DNA of 64,000 nucleotides, taken from the NCBI GenBank assembly GCA_900167215.1, contig FUZS01000007.1, forward strand, positions 62,001 to 126,000. The letters run 5' to 3'. Shown piece after piece: positions 8,907 to 16,474 of the stretch. This DNA comes from [Eubacterium] yurii (GTDB lineage: Bacteria > Bacillota > Clostridia > Peptostreptococcales > Filifactoraceae). Positions within the stretch are counted from its first letter, which is position 1. Each line of letters begins with the position of its first letter. The notes under the pieces were generated by a model, which was not told where the DNA came from, ran no database searches, and worked only from the letters and a program-made list of their open reading frames with translations. The position numbers and the translations under genes were made by a program.

Positions 8907-9479
8907 TTATAGGGATTCCACTCCCTTGTAATAACACCTTGCAATAAGTTTTAGCATATCTTTTGCCCACTTTTCACTTTGATAATGCCTTGCTATTTCA
9001 AGAAGTCCCTCTGTAAAGTTACTGGCTAAAATATGGGCAAGCATTGGATCATATTCCTGTTTCGATTGTCTTTTTAAACTTACTTCAATATGAACCTGCA
9101 TTTGCGATATGAGTTTTTGTTTTGCTTCTGTATGCTTTGTACCTGAGCTTTTATCCATTAAAATAATTAACTTCTTACGCTCTTTTAAAAGTTCATGAAT
9201 ATAATTTTCTCCAACCTCATCAAACCTTTCAGAAGCAGAACCTTTTTCCAAAGATTCTTCCTCATTAAAAGCTGACTCGAAGTTTATATAAACAGAACTT
9301 ACTACTGCATCAAACAAAACTTCCTTATTTTTGAAATAGGTATAAATGAGTGCCACAGGAATATCTGCTTCTTTTGCAATTTCTGTTAATTTGGCACCTC
9401 TATAATCCTTTTTATAAAATACTTTTTCTGCTGCTTCGAGTATTCTATTTCTAACTTCTTCTTTTAATACTTGTGCCAT
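8907..9479 (-). CDS. TetR/AcrR-family repressor of the ABC/ECF operon
   Basis: A 190-residue regulator with a TetR DNA-binding domain in the first 50 residues (ILEAAEKVF, then the helix-turn-helix around LTEIAKEADIPVALIYTYFKNKE) and a helical ligand-binding C-terminal domain. It lies upstream of and in the same direction as the two ABC and three ECF genes. Matching half-sites AATACTGAATT/AATTCAATATT are found at its own promoter and at the ABC promoter. That predicts autorepression and ligand-induced expression of the transporters. The inducer is unknown; the transported compound is the obvious guess. Confidence 0.88.
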   Translation of the reverse strand: MAQVLKEEVRNRILEAAEKVFYKKDYRGAKLTEIAKEADIPVALIYTYFKNKEVLFDAVVSSVYINFESAFNEEESLEKGSASERFDEVGENYIHELLKERKKLIILMDKSSGTKHTEAKQKLISQMQVHIEVSLKRQSKQEYDPMLAHILASNFTEGLLEIARHYQSEKWAKDMLKLIARCYYKGVESL

Positions 9480-9499
9480 AGCACACCTCTTTCTATTAC

Positions 9500-9547
9500 A
9501 ATACTGAATTTGTATTTAATAATAAATCAAAATTCAATATTTGTCAA
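9500..9547 (-). promoter_or_regulatory. tetR promoter with split operator half-sites
   Basis: On the minus strand, TTGACA (9547-9542), a 17-nt spacer and TATTAT (9524-9519) form an excellent sigma-A promoter. One half-site, AATATTGAATT, fills most of the spacer (9541-9531). The inverted partner, AATTCAGTATT, lies just downstream of the -10 (9510-9500). Repressor bound here would cover the promoter and start site. A palindromic AAGTTAACTT at 9546-9555 overlaps the -35. Confidence 0.75.
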
Positions 9548-9574
9548 GTTAACTTTGTTTCCATATTTTTATAC

Positions 9575-9860
9575 TCACTTATCGGTATCCCTGCTCTTTT
9601 CAAACTCCTTAGCCTTTCCTGTTTTTTCTCTCCTTGCCTTATATCTGTCCTCATATTCTTTTTGCTTGCCATTTGCTTTACACTTCAAATAATTTTGATG
9701 GAGTCTGTCCTTTCTCTCATTGATTTTTCGTTCTTTGTCATCAAGTTTTAGCCGTTCTTCTTCGGTTAATTCTTCTTTTGGCAGTTCATAATTTCCGATA
9801 AAGTTAAAATATATTTCTATCTTTTGCTTTGATGTAGCCCATATCTTAATTTTTGTTGAT
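9575..9860 (-). pseudogene. C-terminal remnant of a serine recombinase (DUF4368-like tail)
   Basis: Reading the minus strand gives an open frame of about 90 codons without its own start. It runs through KIEIYFNFIGNYELPKEE and NERKDRLHQNYLKCKANG to KEYEDRYKARREK before a TGA at 9575-9577. From memory, this basic, charged tail following a beta strand of the IYFNFIG type is typical of the C-terminus of large serine recombinases of conjugative elements. The catalytic N-terminal domain is absent. It lies directly upstream of tetR. The family call is tentative. An alternative is the tail of a mobilisation protein. Confidence 0.5.
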
Positions 9861-10125
9861 GATAGGCAGGTATATCTATTTTTTCTGCTTCCAAAATCTT
9901 CGCTATTTTATATAGTGATGAAGTATCCTTCTTAATTCTATTACCCCTGATGTAGCTTTGAGAGTTATAATGTGATGACTGAAAATAAATCTGCAGTATT
10001 ATATCTTTGTTTGGGCGTTTAGAAAGTATCTGACCTTTTTGTGTACTCTTAAAACCTTGCAAAGTAAGAAGATTAACTATTTCATTACATCCTTTTAGAA
10101 ATATATCTCTTATTTTTTCACTCAT
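9817..10125 (-). CDS. Short hypothetical protein, probably a truncated gene
   Basis: A 102-residue frame with a credible ATG start after AGGAGTGTG. The first 80 residues look like a small mixed alpha/beta domain (GFKSTQKGQILSKRP, then LQIYFQSSHYNSQSY), loosely reminiscent of DUF4304-type proteins. The last 15-20 residues run out of frame across the recombinase remnant, so the gene was probably cut by the same rearrangement that left that remnant. I do not recognise a function. Confidence 0.4.
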   Translation of the reverse strand: MSEKIRDIFLKGCNEIVNLLTLQGFKSTQKGQILSKRPNKDIILQIYFQSSHYNSQSYIRGNRIKKDTSSLYKIAKILEAEKIDIPAYHQQKLRYGLHQSKR

Positions 10126-10195
10126 AACACACTCCTACATCTCACTTTATTATCTTATTATTTCAAATTTTAATACAAAACATAGCTTCTATCTA

Positions 10196-10319
10196 ATACT
10201 AATCACCATTTATAATGTCATATATCTAAAGTTATTGAAATATAATTTTTTTAGTTTTCGACAACTTATCCTTAATATATTTTAGGACAATTTAATTGGT
10301 TTTTAGTATAAATTTTTTA
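10196..10319. repeat. Interspersed repeat A, copy 1
   Basis: A 124-bp unit from ATACTAATCACC to GGTTTTTAGTAT. The ends are imperfect inverted repeats (ATACTAATCACC against ATACTAAAAACC). The core is close to copy 3 at 31954-32066, sharing CAACTTATCCTTAATATAT. It fills most of the gap between the MATE gene and the truncated hypothetical gene. Confidence 0.8.
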
Positions 10320-10325
10320 TAAACT

Positions 10326-11702
10326 TTAAATGCCATCTTTTTTGCATTTATCATTAGAAAATTTTATTTTACTAACTACGATAACAGCTAACCCAAATGA
10401 CAAAACATCTGCCACTGGTTGAAGCAAATATATTCCAAATTGTCCAAATATATTTGATAAAATGTATAATAACGGAATATAAAATATTCCTTGTCGTGAA
10501 ATTGAAATAATTGATGCCCAAAAATATTGTCCAATATTTTGCATTAGCATACTACTAATCGCAAAGTATCCTAAAAGTGGCAATGTAATACATTGCATAC
10601 GCAGTATCTCAGAACCGACTAAAATAACTTCATTATCATTTGACATTGTTTTAATAAGCAGTTCAGAAAAAACATATAACAAAATTGCAGCTATAAATAA
10701 AAATAAAGTCCCTCCTATTACTGCAAATTTAAAAGCCCTTTTAACTCTATCATATTGCTTTGCACCGTAATTCATTGCACAGATAGGTTGAAACCCCTGC
10801 CCCCAGCCTATCATTATCATATATGCTAATGCTAATATTCTTGAACTTATTGTTAATGCTGCTATAACACCATCACCATATTTTGAGGCTACAACATTAA
10901 GTAAAATTAAAGCGATACTTGTAATAGATTGTCTTGAAAAATTAGGCATTCCTCCTGCCAAAATATGATATACTCTATCTTTATTTATTCTTGCTTTTTT
11001 TAAGTCAACAGCAATATTTCCATTTTTTCCTGATAAATTCGTTAATACGATGCACCCTGTAATTTGCCCTATCAATGTTGCATATCCGGCTCCAATAAAG
11101 CCGAATTTAAACACAAACATCAATATAGGATCGAGTGCCATATTGACAGCCATTCCTATCAATAATCCTATCATCCCATCTTTCACATTCCCACAAAGTC
11201 TTAATTGATTGTAAAGCGTAATAGAATAAAGACCAAATGGAATGCTGATAATAATTACCTTTAGATACTCTACTGTAAAATTCAACAAGTTTTCAGAAGC
11301 GCTTCCACCTATAAATTTTGACAGCGGCAAAACAAAAAAGCATGATAAAATAGCTATTAAAATACCAATGACAATAGCAAAGAGAATTCCAATAGACGAT
11401 ATAATTTCTGCTTCCTTTTCTTCATTTTCTCCAATCTTTTTCGACATTATGTTTCCACTTCCATACCCAAACCAAAATCCAATAGCTTGAATAAAACTCA
11501 TAAAGCTAAACACAATACCGATAGCAGCTGTCATGGATTTATTATTTAAAATACCGACAAAAAATGTATCAGTCAGATTATAAATTACCATGACAAGCAT
11601 ACCTATAATGGTAGGAATAGAAGTTTTCACTAATAATGGCAGAACATCATCATTTAAAATAGCTTTTCTTCTAAGTTCTTTTTTATTATTACTTGAGTTC
11701 AT
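10326..11702 (-). CDS. MATE-family multidrug/toxin efflux pump
   Basis: A 458-residue membrane protein with about twelve hydrophobic segments in two homologous halves, the expected length for MATE antiporters, which export cationic drugs using a sodium or proton gradient. The segment LLVKTSIPTIIGMLVMVIYNLTDTFFVGIL near the N-terminus (about residues 23-52) is the hallmark MATE entry helix, and GWGQGFQPICAMNYGA (about 299-314) is the second-half counterpart. It starts one base after the stop of the dikinase-like gene, so the two are translationally linked and share the TetR-controlled promoter. That pairing suggests modification and export of the same toxic compound. Confidence 0.88.
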   Translation of the reverse strand: MNSSNNKKELRRKAILNDDVLPLLVKTSIPTIIGMLVMVIYNLTDTFFVGILNNKSMTAAIGIVFSFMSFIQAIGFWFGYGSGNIMSKKIGENEEKEAEIISSIGILFAIVIGILIAILSCFFVLPLSKFIGGSASENLLNFTVEYLKVIIISIPFGLYSITLYNQLRLCGNVKDGMIGLLIGMAVNMALDPILMFVFKFGFIGAGYATLIGQITGCIVLTNLSGKNGNIAVDLKKARINKDRVYHILAGGMPNFSRQSITSIALILLNVVASKYGDGVIAALTISSRILALAYMIMIGWGQGFQPICAMNYGAKQYDRVKRAFKFAVIGGTLFLFIAAILLYVFSELLIKTMSNDNEVILVGSEILRMQCITLPLLGYFAISSMLMQNIGQYFWASIISISRQGIFYIPLLYILSNIFGQFGIYLLQPVADVLSFGLAVIVVSKIKFSNDKCKKDGI

Positions 11703-11703
11703 G

Positions 11704-14184
11704 CTACAACCCTCTAACTACACCTTTATTACCGTCTACTTGAATCATATCTCCATCTTTGTATTTTGTAGTTGCAAAGCCCACTCCAAGCACTGCCGGA
11801 ATATTAAACTCTCTTGCAACAATTGCAGCATGGCTTAATGCCGCTCCCGTATCAGCCACAACTGCACTTGCCAGCTTAAATAATGGTGTCCACTCCGGAT
11901 CAGTGAGATGGCAAACTAAAATATCGCCTTTTTGCATCTTATAAAATTCCTTGGGACTGCTTATTTTACACACTTTTCCAACTGCAATACCGGCACTTCC
12001 ACTTACCCCCTTTAGGACATCGCCATTTGTTTCAAAAATTAACAATTTTGATGCATCCCATACTTTTATTGCTAAAGGAAATTTTTCATTTCTCCTATTT
12101 ATTTTTTCCTTATCCGATTCATTTAGACTACCCCTATTCATCGCTTCCAAAAGTTCTGAATGAAACAGATTTGCAATCCCAACTTCATAATCTTCATCAC
12201 CAAGAAGAATGTAGTTTATTCTTTTGACACATTGTCTTACATAATAAAATAAGGTTTCCCAAATATATTGGCTTTCTTCACGAACCACATGAAAATATCT
12301 GAAATATTCTATTTGTTTTTCTATATCTTGATACTTGTTCCCATAAATTTCTTTTATCTTTATCATTAACTGAGAAAAATCTTTCCCTTGCTTAATTTCA
12401 TCACTACTTTCATCCGTATTCAATATAGGTCTTATTATATTTATTAACCTATCAGGATCTTCAATAAATGTTTTTGCAGATAAACAATAGCAATTATAAT
12501 CTGATTTAAATCCGTTATCTCGCATAAACCTATCTATTATATCTCTAAAGTCATCATAATTTTCATATAATACTTTATAACTTTCTCCTGAAATAACAGC
12601 CCTTTTTAAAGATTCGTTTTTTCCTATTTCACAAGCCATTTCATAAATATCATTTGTCACCACTGATGTTTTGTTATCCAAATTCCAATAAAAATCAAAT
12701 GATGAATAATTAGGATTAACTTTTTTGATTATTTTAGTGAATTTTTTATCGTTTAAAACAGATGGGAATAAAGCGTATTTGAATCTATTGTAAGCCAATT
12801 TTTGCAAAAGAATGTAACTATCTTCCATAAAATTTTTGGATTCTTCTAATGTCATATTTTCAAAATTTAAATGCTTAATTTTTTCTATCTTAGACTCATA
12901 TATTTTCATAAAATCGTTGCACTTATGATAGCAATAATTAAAATCTTTCATATTTTTTAAAATCTTAAAAAACTTAAATATATTTTTATTGATCCGCTTA
13001 CCTGCATCAGAAAAAGTTTGTATTCCATCATCATCTATAATCGGATTTCTTGGTAAAACAATTCCGCCTTCTAAAAAAATATTAACTTTCTGATCATTGA
13101 TTGCTGCCAGATAGTCAAAGTCAAGCGCTCTATGAGCAAAAGGCATTTTTTCTAAAAAAAATGACATCACTTCTCGTGTAATTTTATTGATTTTTTTATT
13201 CTTTGTATATTGCTTTACTAAATTATCTTCAGATATACTATTGGTAGAACTTTTCAATGTAGTTATAGCTCTTGCCTGTAAAATATATACTTCATCACCT
13301 TTAATTGCCCACTCAATATCCATTGGCATTTTATAATGCTTTTCAATATTTAAACCAGACTTTATTAGCTCTGATATTTCTCTATCATTTAATGCTCGTT
13401 TTTTTCGATCATTGTCATCTACCTTTACCTCTACCGTATTTTTCTCGCCATATACAATTTGAGTTTCCTTGCTTCCAATAGCTATTTCAATAATTTTGCC
13501 ATTTTTGTCAACAATATAGCTATCTGCTGAAACTCTTCCGCTTACAACGCTCTCTCCTAAACCATAACTTGCATTGATTTGCATCTCATTTTCTTTTTTA
13601 CTTACTGGGTTTACAGTAAACAAAACACCTGCTTTTTCGCTTTCTACCATTTCCTGAATAACAATGGCAATTGAAACTGAAGCTTGGTCATAACCTTGAT
13701 GTAATCTATAGCTCACAGCTCTGTTACCCCATAAAGAAGCGAAACAACAACACACCTTTTCTAATACATCATCTATGCCTCGTACATTTAAATAAGTTTC
13801 CTGTTGCCCTGCAAAACTTGCATCCGGCAAATCTTCCGCTGTTGCAGATGAGCGCACGGCAACTCTTACATTATCTCCAAGATTAAAATATTTTTCTCTT
13901 ATTGCATTTACAAGTAGTTTAGGAAATTTACCGGACTTTATCTTTGTTCTAAAATCATCAGCTGCATTTAATAGAGCTTTTTCATCATTCCCTGATTTTT
14001 TAATTTCATTTTCAATAAGAATATCAATGCTATTTTCCTTTAAAAAATCTCTATATCCATCTGCTGTAATTACAAATCCTCTTGGAACATTTATTTTTGC
14101 AGAGGTCATTTCTCCAAGATTGGCACCTTTCCCACCGGCAATTAACACATCTTCCTTTTTTATCTCATCAAAATTCAGTATCAT
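11704..14184 (-). CDS. PEP-synthase-type dikinase resembling rifampicin phosphotransferase
   Basis: An 826-residue protein built like rifampicin phosphotransferase and PEP synthase. An ATP-grasp domain occupies about residues 1-320 (GGKGANLGEM; RSSATAEDLPDASFAGQQETYLN; MDIEWAI; ILQARAITTL). A divergent helical middle part covers about 330-700. The C-terminal swivelling phosphohistidine domain has DPEWTPLFKLA and SHAAIVAREF, with the catalytic His near residue 785. Length and order match Rph, which transfers the beta-phosphate of ATP to rifampicin. The middle domain decides the substrate and cannot be assigned by eye. The context (TetR, MATE pump) favours a drug-inactivating role over central metabolism. 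The start ATG follows AAGGGAG. Confidence 0.75.
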   Translation of the reverse strand: MILNFDEIKKEDVLIAGGKGANLGEMTSAKINVPRGFVITADGYRDFLKENSIDILIENEIKKSGNDEKALLNAADDFRTKIKSGKFPKLLVNAIREKYFNLGDNVRVAVRSSATAEDLPDASFAGQQETYLNVRGIDDVLEKVCCCFASLWGNRAVSYRLHQGYDQASVSIAIVIQEMVESEKAGVLFTVNPVSKKENEMQINASYGLGESVVSGRVSADSYIVDKNGKIIEIAIGSKETQIVYGEKNTVEVKVDDNDRKKRALNDREISELIKSGLNIEKHYKMPMDIEWAIKGDEVYILQARAITTLKSSTNSISEDNLVKQYTKNKKINKITREVMSFFLEKMPFAHRALDFDYLAAINDQKVNIFLEGGIVLPRNPIIDDDGIQTFSDAGKRINKNIFKFFKILKNMKDFNYCYHKCNDFMKIYESKIEKIKHLNFENMTLEESKNFMEDSYILLQKLAYNRFKYALFPSVLNDKKFTKIIKKVNPNYSSFDFYWNLDNKTSVVTNDIYEMACEIGKNESLKRAVISGESYKVLYENYDDFRDIIDRFMRDNGFKSDYNCYCLSAKTFIEDPDRLINIIRPILNTDESSDEIKQGKDFSQLMIKIKEIYGNKYQDIEKQIEYFRYFHVVREESQYIWETLFYYVRQCVKRINYILLGDEDYEVGIANLFHSELLEAMNRGSLNESDKEKINRRNEKFPLAIKVWDASKLLIFETNGDVLKGVSGSAGIAVGKVCKISSPKEFYKMQKGDILVCHLTDPEWTPLFKLASAVVADTGAALSHAAIVAREFNIPAVLGVGFATTKYKDGDMIQVDGNKGVVRGL

Positions 14185-14203
14185 AATGATCTCCCTTTTT
14201 AAA

Positions 14204-14800
14204 CTATATTTCTACATACCTGTTAACAATACTCTCTATGTAGATATGTAGTACTTCCTCAAATGTATCTTCATTAAAATGAATGTAATTTGAACATAGA
14301 ACAAAACTGCCAACAAAAGCATTGGATAATCCTTGCTTGTCCACAGTTTTTACTGCATTATTTTTGTACCAATAGTCTATTAACCTATCTACAAAATCTC
14401 CATAAAGATTTTCTACTCTTTTTACTTTCTTTGAATCTTGACTTGCAAATATTTTAAATGCCTCTTGATAAATAGGCTGTGTTTTAGTTTTCTCAACCAT
14501 ATCTATGGCATACCTATAAATTACATCTGAAAGGAATTTTTTAGGATTTGTTAATGAATTTGAGAATTCTTTTTCTATGTCATTCAATTTCTGTATGGAT
14601 CTATATGCCATTAAATCAATAATGAGAGATTCTTTGTCCTTCCAAAAATTATAGAAGCTCCCTTGAGCTATCCCTACTCTTTTTGTCAGTTCTGAAATAC
14701 TAAGGGATTTTTTCCCTTTTTCATGAAACAAATCAAGAGCCGTTTCCATAATATCTTCTTTTATTTTAATCTTCTCTTCTTCTGTAAATGCTTTTGCCAT
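14204..14800 (-). CDS. TetR/AcrR-family regulator of the dikinase-MATE operon
   Basis: A 198-residue regulator with an N-terminal TetR helix-turn-helix (IMETALDLFHEKGKKSLS, then ISELTKRVGIAQGSFYNFWKDKE) and an all-helical effector domain. It is the first gene of the operon, 19 bp before the dikinase-like gene. A strong promoter with an inverted repeat, ATCTATGAA/TTCATAGAT, just downstream of the -10 lies in front of it, suggesting autoregulation and induction by the substrate of the pump or phosphotransferase. Confidence 0.85.
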   Translation of the reverse strand: MAKAFTEEEKIKIKEDIMETALDLFHEKGKKSLSISELTKRVGIAQGSFYNFWKDKESLIIDLMAYRSIQKLNDIEKEFSNSLTNPKKFLSDVIYRYAIDMVEKTKTQPIYQEAFKIFASQDSKKVKRVENLYGDFVDRLIDYWYKNNAVKTVDKQGLSNAFVGSFVLCSNYIHFNEDTFEEVLHIYIESIVNRYVEI

Positions 14801-14826
14801 TTTAAGTCTCCAAATATTATAAATAC

Positions 14827-14915
14827 ATCTATGAACTTTTTATCTTTTATTCATAGATATCATAACACCAACAAGCATAAAAGTCAATGAATATTTTTAT
14901 TTATATTCATTGACT
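14827..14915 (-). promoter_or_regulatory. tetR-dikinase-MATE promoter with two dyads
   Basis: On the minus strand, TTGACT (14886-14881), a 16-nt spacer and an extended -10 TGT-TATGAT (14864-14859). Downstream, ATCTATGAA and TTCATAGAT (14850-14858 and 14827-14835) form an inverted repeat that fits a TetR operator. Upstream, a perfect 14-bp dyad (14880-14893 with 14902-14915) overlaps the -35 and is a second candidate binding site. Confidence 0.7.
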
Positions 14916-14933
14916 TCTGAGATATATTATTTA

Positions 14934-15161
14934 ACTCAACTTTCCCACTAAAATTTTCTTAATTTTAGTTAAAATTTAAATATTTAATGATTTTTTAATA
15001 CACTATTTAACGCAGAATTTTCTAAATGATATTTATTGGAATTTGCATATTTATTAAAAAAATGAAAACACTGAAAAAACTATGTAAAGTATGATATTGT
15101 ACTTTTAAAATATACTCAAATTTCAATGTTTTTAATGTGTTTTTCATGTGGGAAAGTTGAG
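14934..15161. repeat. Interspersed repeat B, copy 1
   Basis: A 228-bp non-coding unit with perfect 14-bp terminal inverted repeats, CTCAACTTTCCCAC and GTGGGAAAGTTGAG. A second copy in the same orientation lies at 16087-16295, on the other side of the MerR gene, sharing core blocks such as GAAAAAACTATGT and TCAAATTTCAATGT. Confidence 0.88.
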
Positions 15162-15171
15162 GTATAAATAA

Positions 15172-15206
15172 AAAAACAGTAAATCCATATTAAGACTTAC
15201 TGTTTT
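15172..15206 (-). terminator. Terminator of the MerR/TipAS gene
   Basis: On the minus strand, AAACAGTAA pairs with TTACTGTTT around a loop of about 13 nt, followed by TTTTTAT. It lies about 50 bp past the MerR stop codon and just inside repeat B1. Confidence 0.75.
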
Positions 15207-15256
15207 AACTAATAATTATATTGTGTCAAATCACTTGAGCATTTTAATATTTTCTC

Positions 15257-15991
15257 TTATTTTGACTTTACATATTCTTCAATGGCGTCACTTACATATT
15301 GGGCAGTTCCTTCACCAAACTTATCTAAATTATTTTTAAATTCGACATTTTGGACATAGCCTTTGCCTATACTTGCAAAGACCTCTATAGAACAATCAAA
15401 ACTATATTTACAAAGATGTTTGTGTAATTTCTCTGCAATTTCTACATTTTCTTTTGAAGTAGCATCCATGCCGCTTGTCATATTTTTAGAAAATGCAAAG
15501 AAAATATCATTAAATCCGTCTGCAATTTCCTTCTCTTTACCCTTTTGTTTTTCTATGGCTTCTTCAATTACTTCTTTACCATAGGTATCTATTGCCATTT
15601 GTTTGTATTTTTGATTGTCTTCATAGGTAAAACCCTTGAATTTTTCTTCTGTTGACATAGTTATTTTCCTTTCGTATGAATCAATAGTCTTTTTTAGTGT
15701 ATTTATCAACGTTAGGAGTTTTTGTTTTTCATCCTGCATCAAAATCAGCTGATTTTTCAGATGTGTTAAGAGTTCACTATCACCCTTTGTCAAAAGCTCC
15801 TTTATCTGTTTTAGGGAGAATCCTAAATACTTGTAAAACAAAATACTTTGCAAAACCGACATATCTTCTTCGCTATAATATCTATATCCGTTCTCATCTT
15901 TTAAGGGAGATAATAAACCAATCTCATCATAATGGTGTAAAGTGCGCACCGATACACCGCTAATCTCACTGACTTTCTTTACCAAATACAC
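15257..15991 (-). CDS. MerR-family regulator with TipAS antibiotic-binding domain
   Basis: A 244-residue TipA-like regulator. Residues 1-70 are a MerR winged helix (ISGVSVRTLHHYDEIGLLSP, ENGYRYYSEEDM). A dimerisation coiled coil follows to about residue 110, and the TipAS domain runs from about 115 to the end (FKGFTYEDNQKYKQMAIDTYG). TipAS domains trap thiopeptide-like antibiotics and activate the promoter. The start is GTG at 15991, supported by AGGAGGTGA seven bases upstream. Its promoter has the 19-bp spacer typical of MerR control, so it is likely autoregulated. No obvious target gene other than itself is adjacent. It is bracketed by direct copies of repeat B. Confidence 0.9.
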   Translation of the reverse strand: MYLVKKVSEISGVSVRTLHHYDEIGLLSPLKDENGYRYYSEEDMSVLQSILFYKYLGFSLKQIKELLTKGDSELLTHLKNQLILMQDEKQKLLTLINTLKKTIDSYERKITMSTEEKFKGFTYEDNQKYKQMAIDTYGKEVIEEAIEKQKGKEKEIADGFNDIFFAFSKNMTSGMDATSKENVEIAEKLHKHLCKYSFDCSIEVFASIGKGYVQNVEFKNNLDKFGEGTAQYVSDAIEEYVKSK

Positions 15992-16013
15992 TTAATCACC
16001 TCCTAACAATCTT

Positions 16014-16044
16014 AGTATAATCTATCACCTTACGTAGTAGTCAA
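16014..16044 (-). promoter_or_regulatory. MerR-type promoter with 19-bp spacer
   Basis: On the minus strand, TTGACT (16044-16039), a 19-nt spacer and TATACT (16019-16014). The spacer is a partial dyad, CTACTACGT-A-AGGTGATAG, with 13 of 19 positions symmetric. An over-long spacer holding a dyad is the standard design for MerR activators, which twist the DNA to align -35 and -10. Confidence 0.75.
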
Positions 16045-16086
16045 GAATTTTTTTTAATTTTTTCTACAGGACAGATTTTATTTTAA

Positions 16087-16295
16087 CACAACTTTCCCAC
16101 TATAATTATCGCAATTTTACTTGAAATTTAAATATTTACAGATTTTTTAATACCCTTCTTGACTCACATTTTTCTAAATAATATTTATTAAAAAAATGAA
16201 AACGCTGAAAAAACTATGTCAAGTATGATATAACATTTTTAAGATGTCCTCAAATTTCAATGTCTATAATGTGTTTTTTATATGGAAAAGTTGAG
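16087..16295. repeat. Interspersed repeat B, copy 2
   Basis: A 209-bp unit from CACAACTTTCCCAC to GGAAAAGTTGAG, in direct orientation with copy 1 (14934-15161) and with the same order of internal blocks. Its ends have diverged by a few bases from the perfect ends of copy 1, so this copy looks older or unselected. Confidence 0.82.
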
Positions 16296-16411
16296 ATTCT
16301 AATAAAAAGAGTACTATCAAGATTAACAATCCATTATTAAAATGAGTATTGTCATAAAAATAGATTTATGTATATCTAAAATTAACTCTTTTTATAATTT
16401 GCATTATTTGA

Positions 16412-16417
16412 TATAAT
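16412..16417 (+). promoter_or_regulatory. Extended -10 box of the PLP decarboxylase gene
   Basis: TATAAT preceded by TG at the extended -10 position (TTTGA-TATAAT). No good -35 at 17 bp is visible. It lies 57 bp before the ATG. Confidence 0.45.
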
Positions 16418-16474
16418 TAACTTGTACATACTTAGTTTTATACTAATAAAAATTATAATTAGGACGGTGGAACA

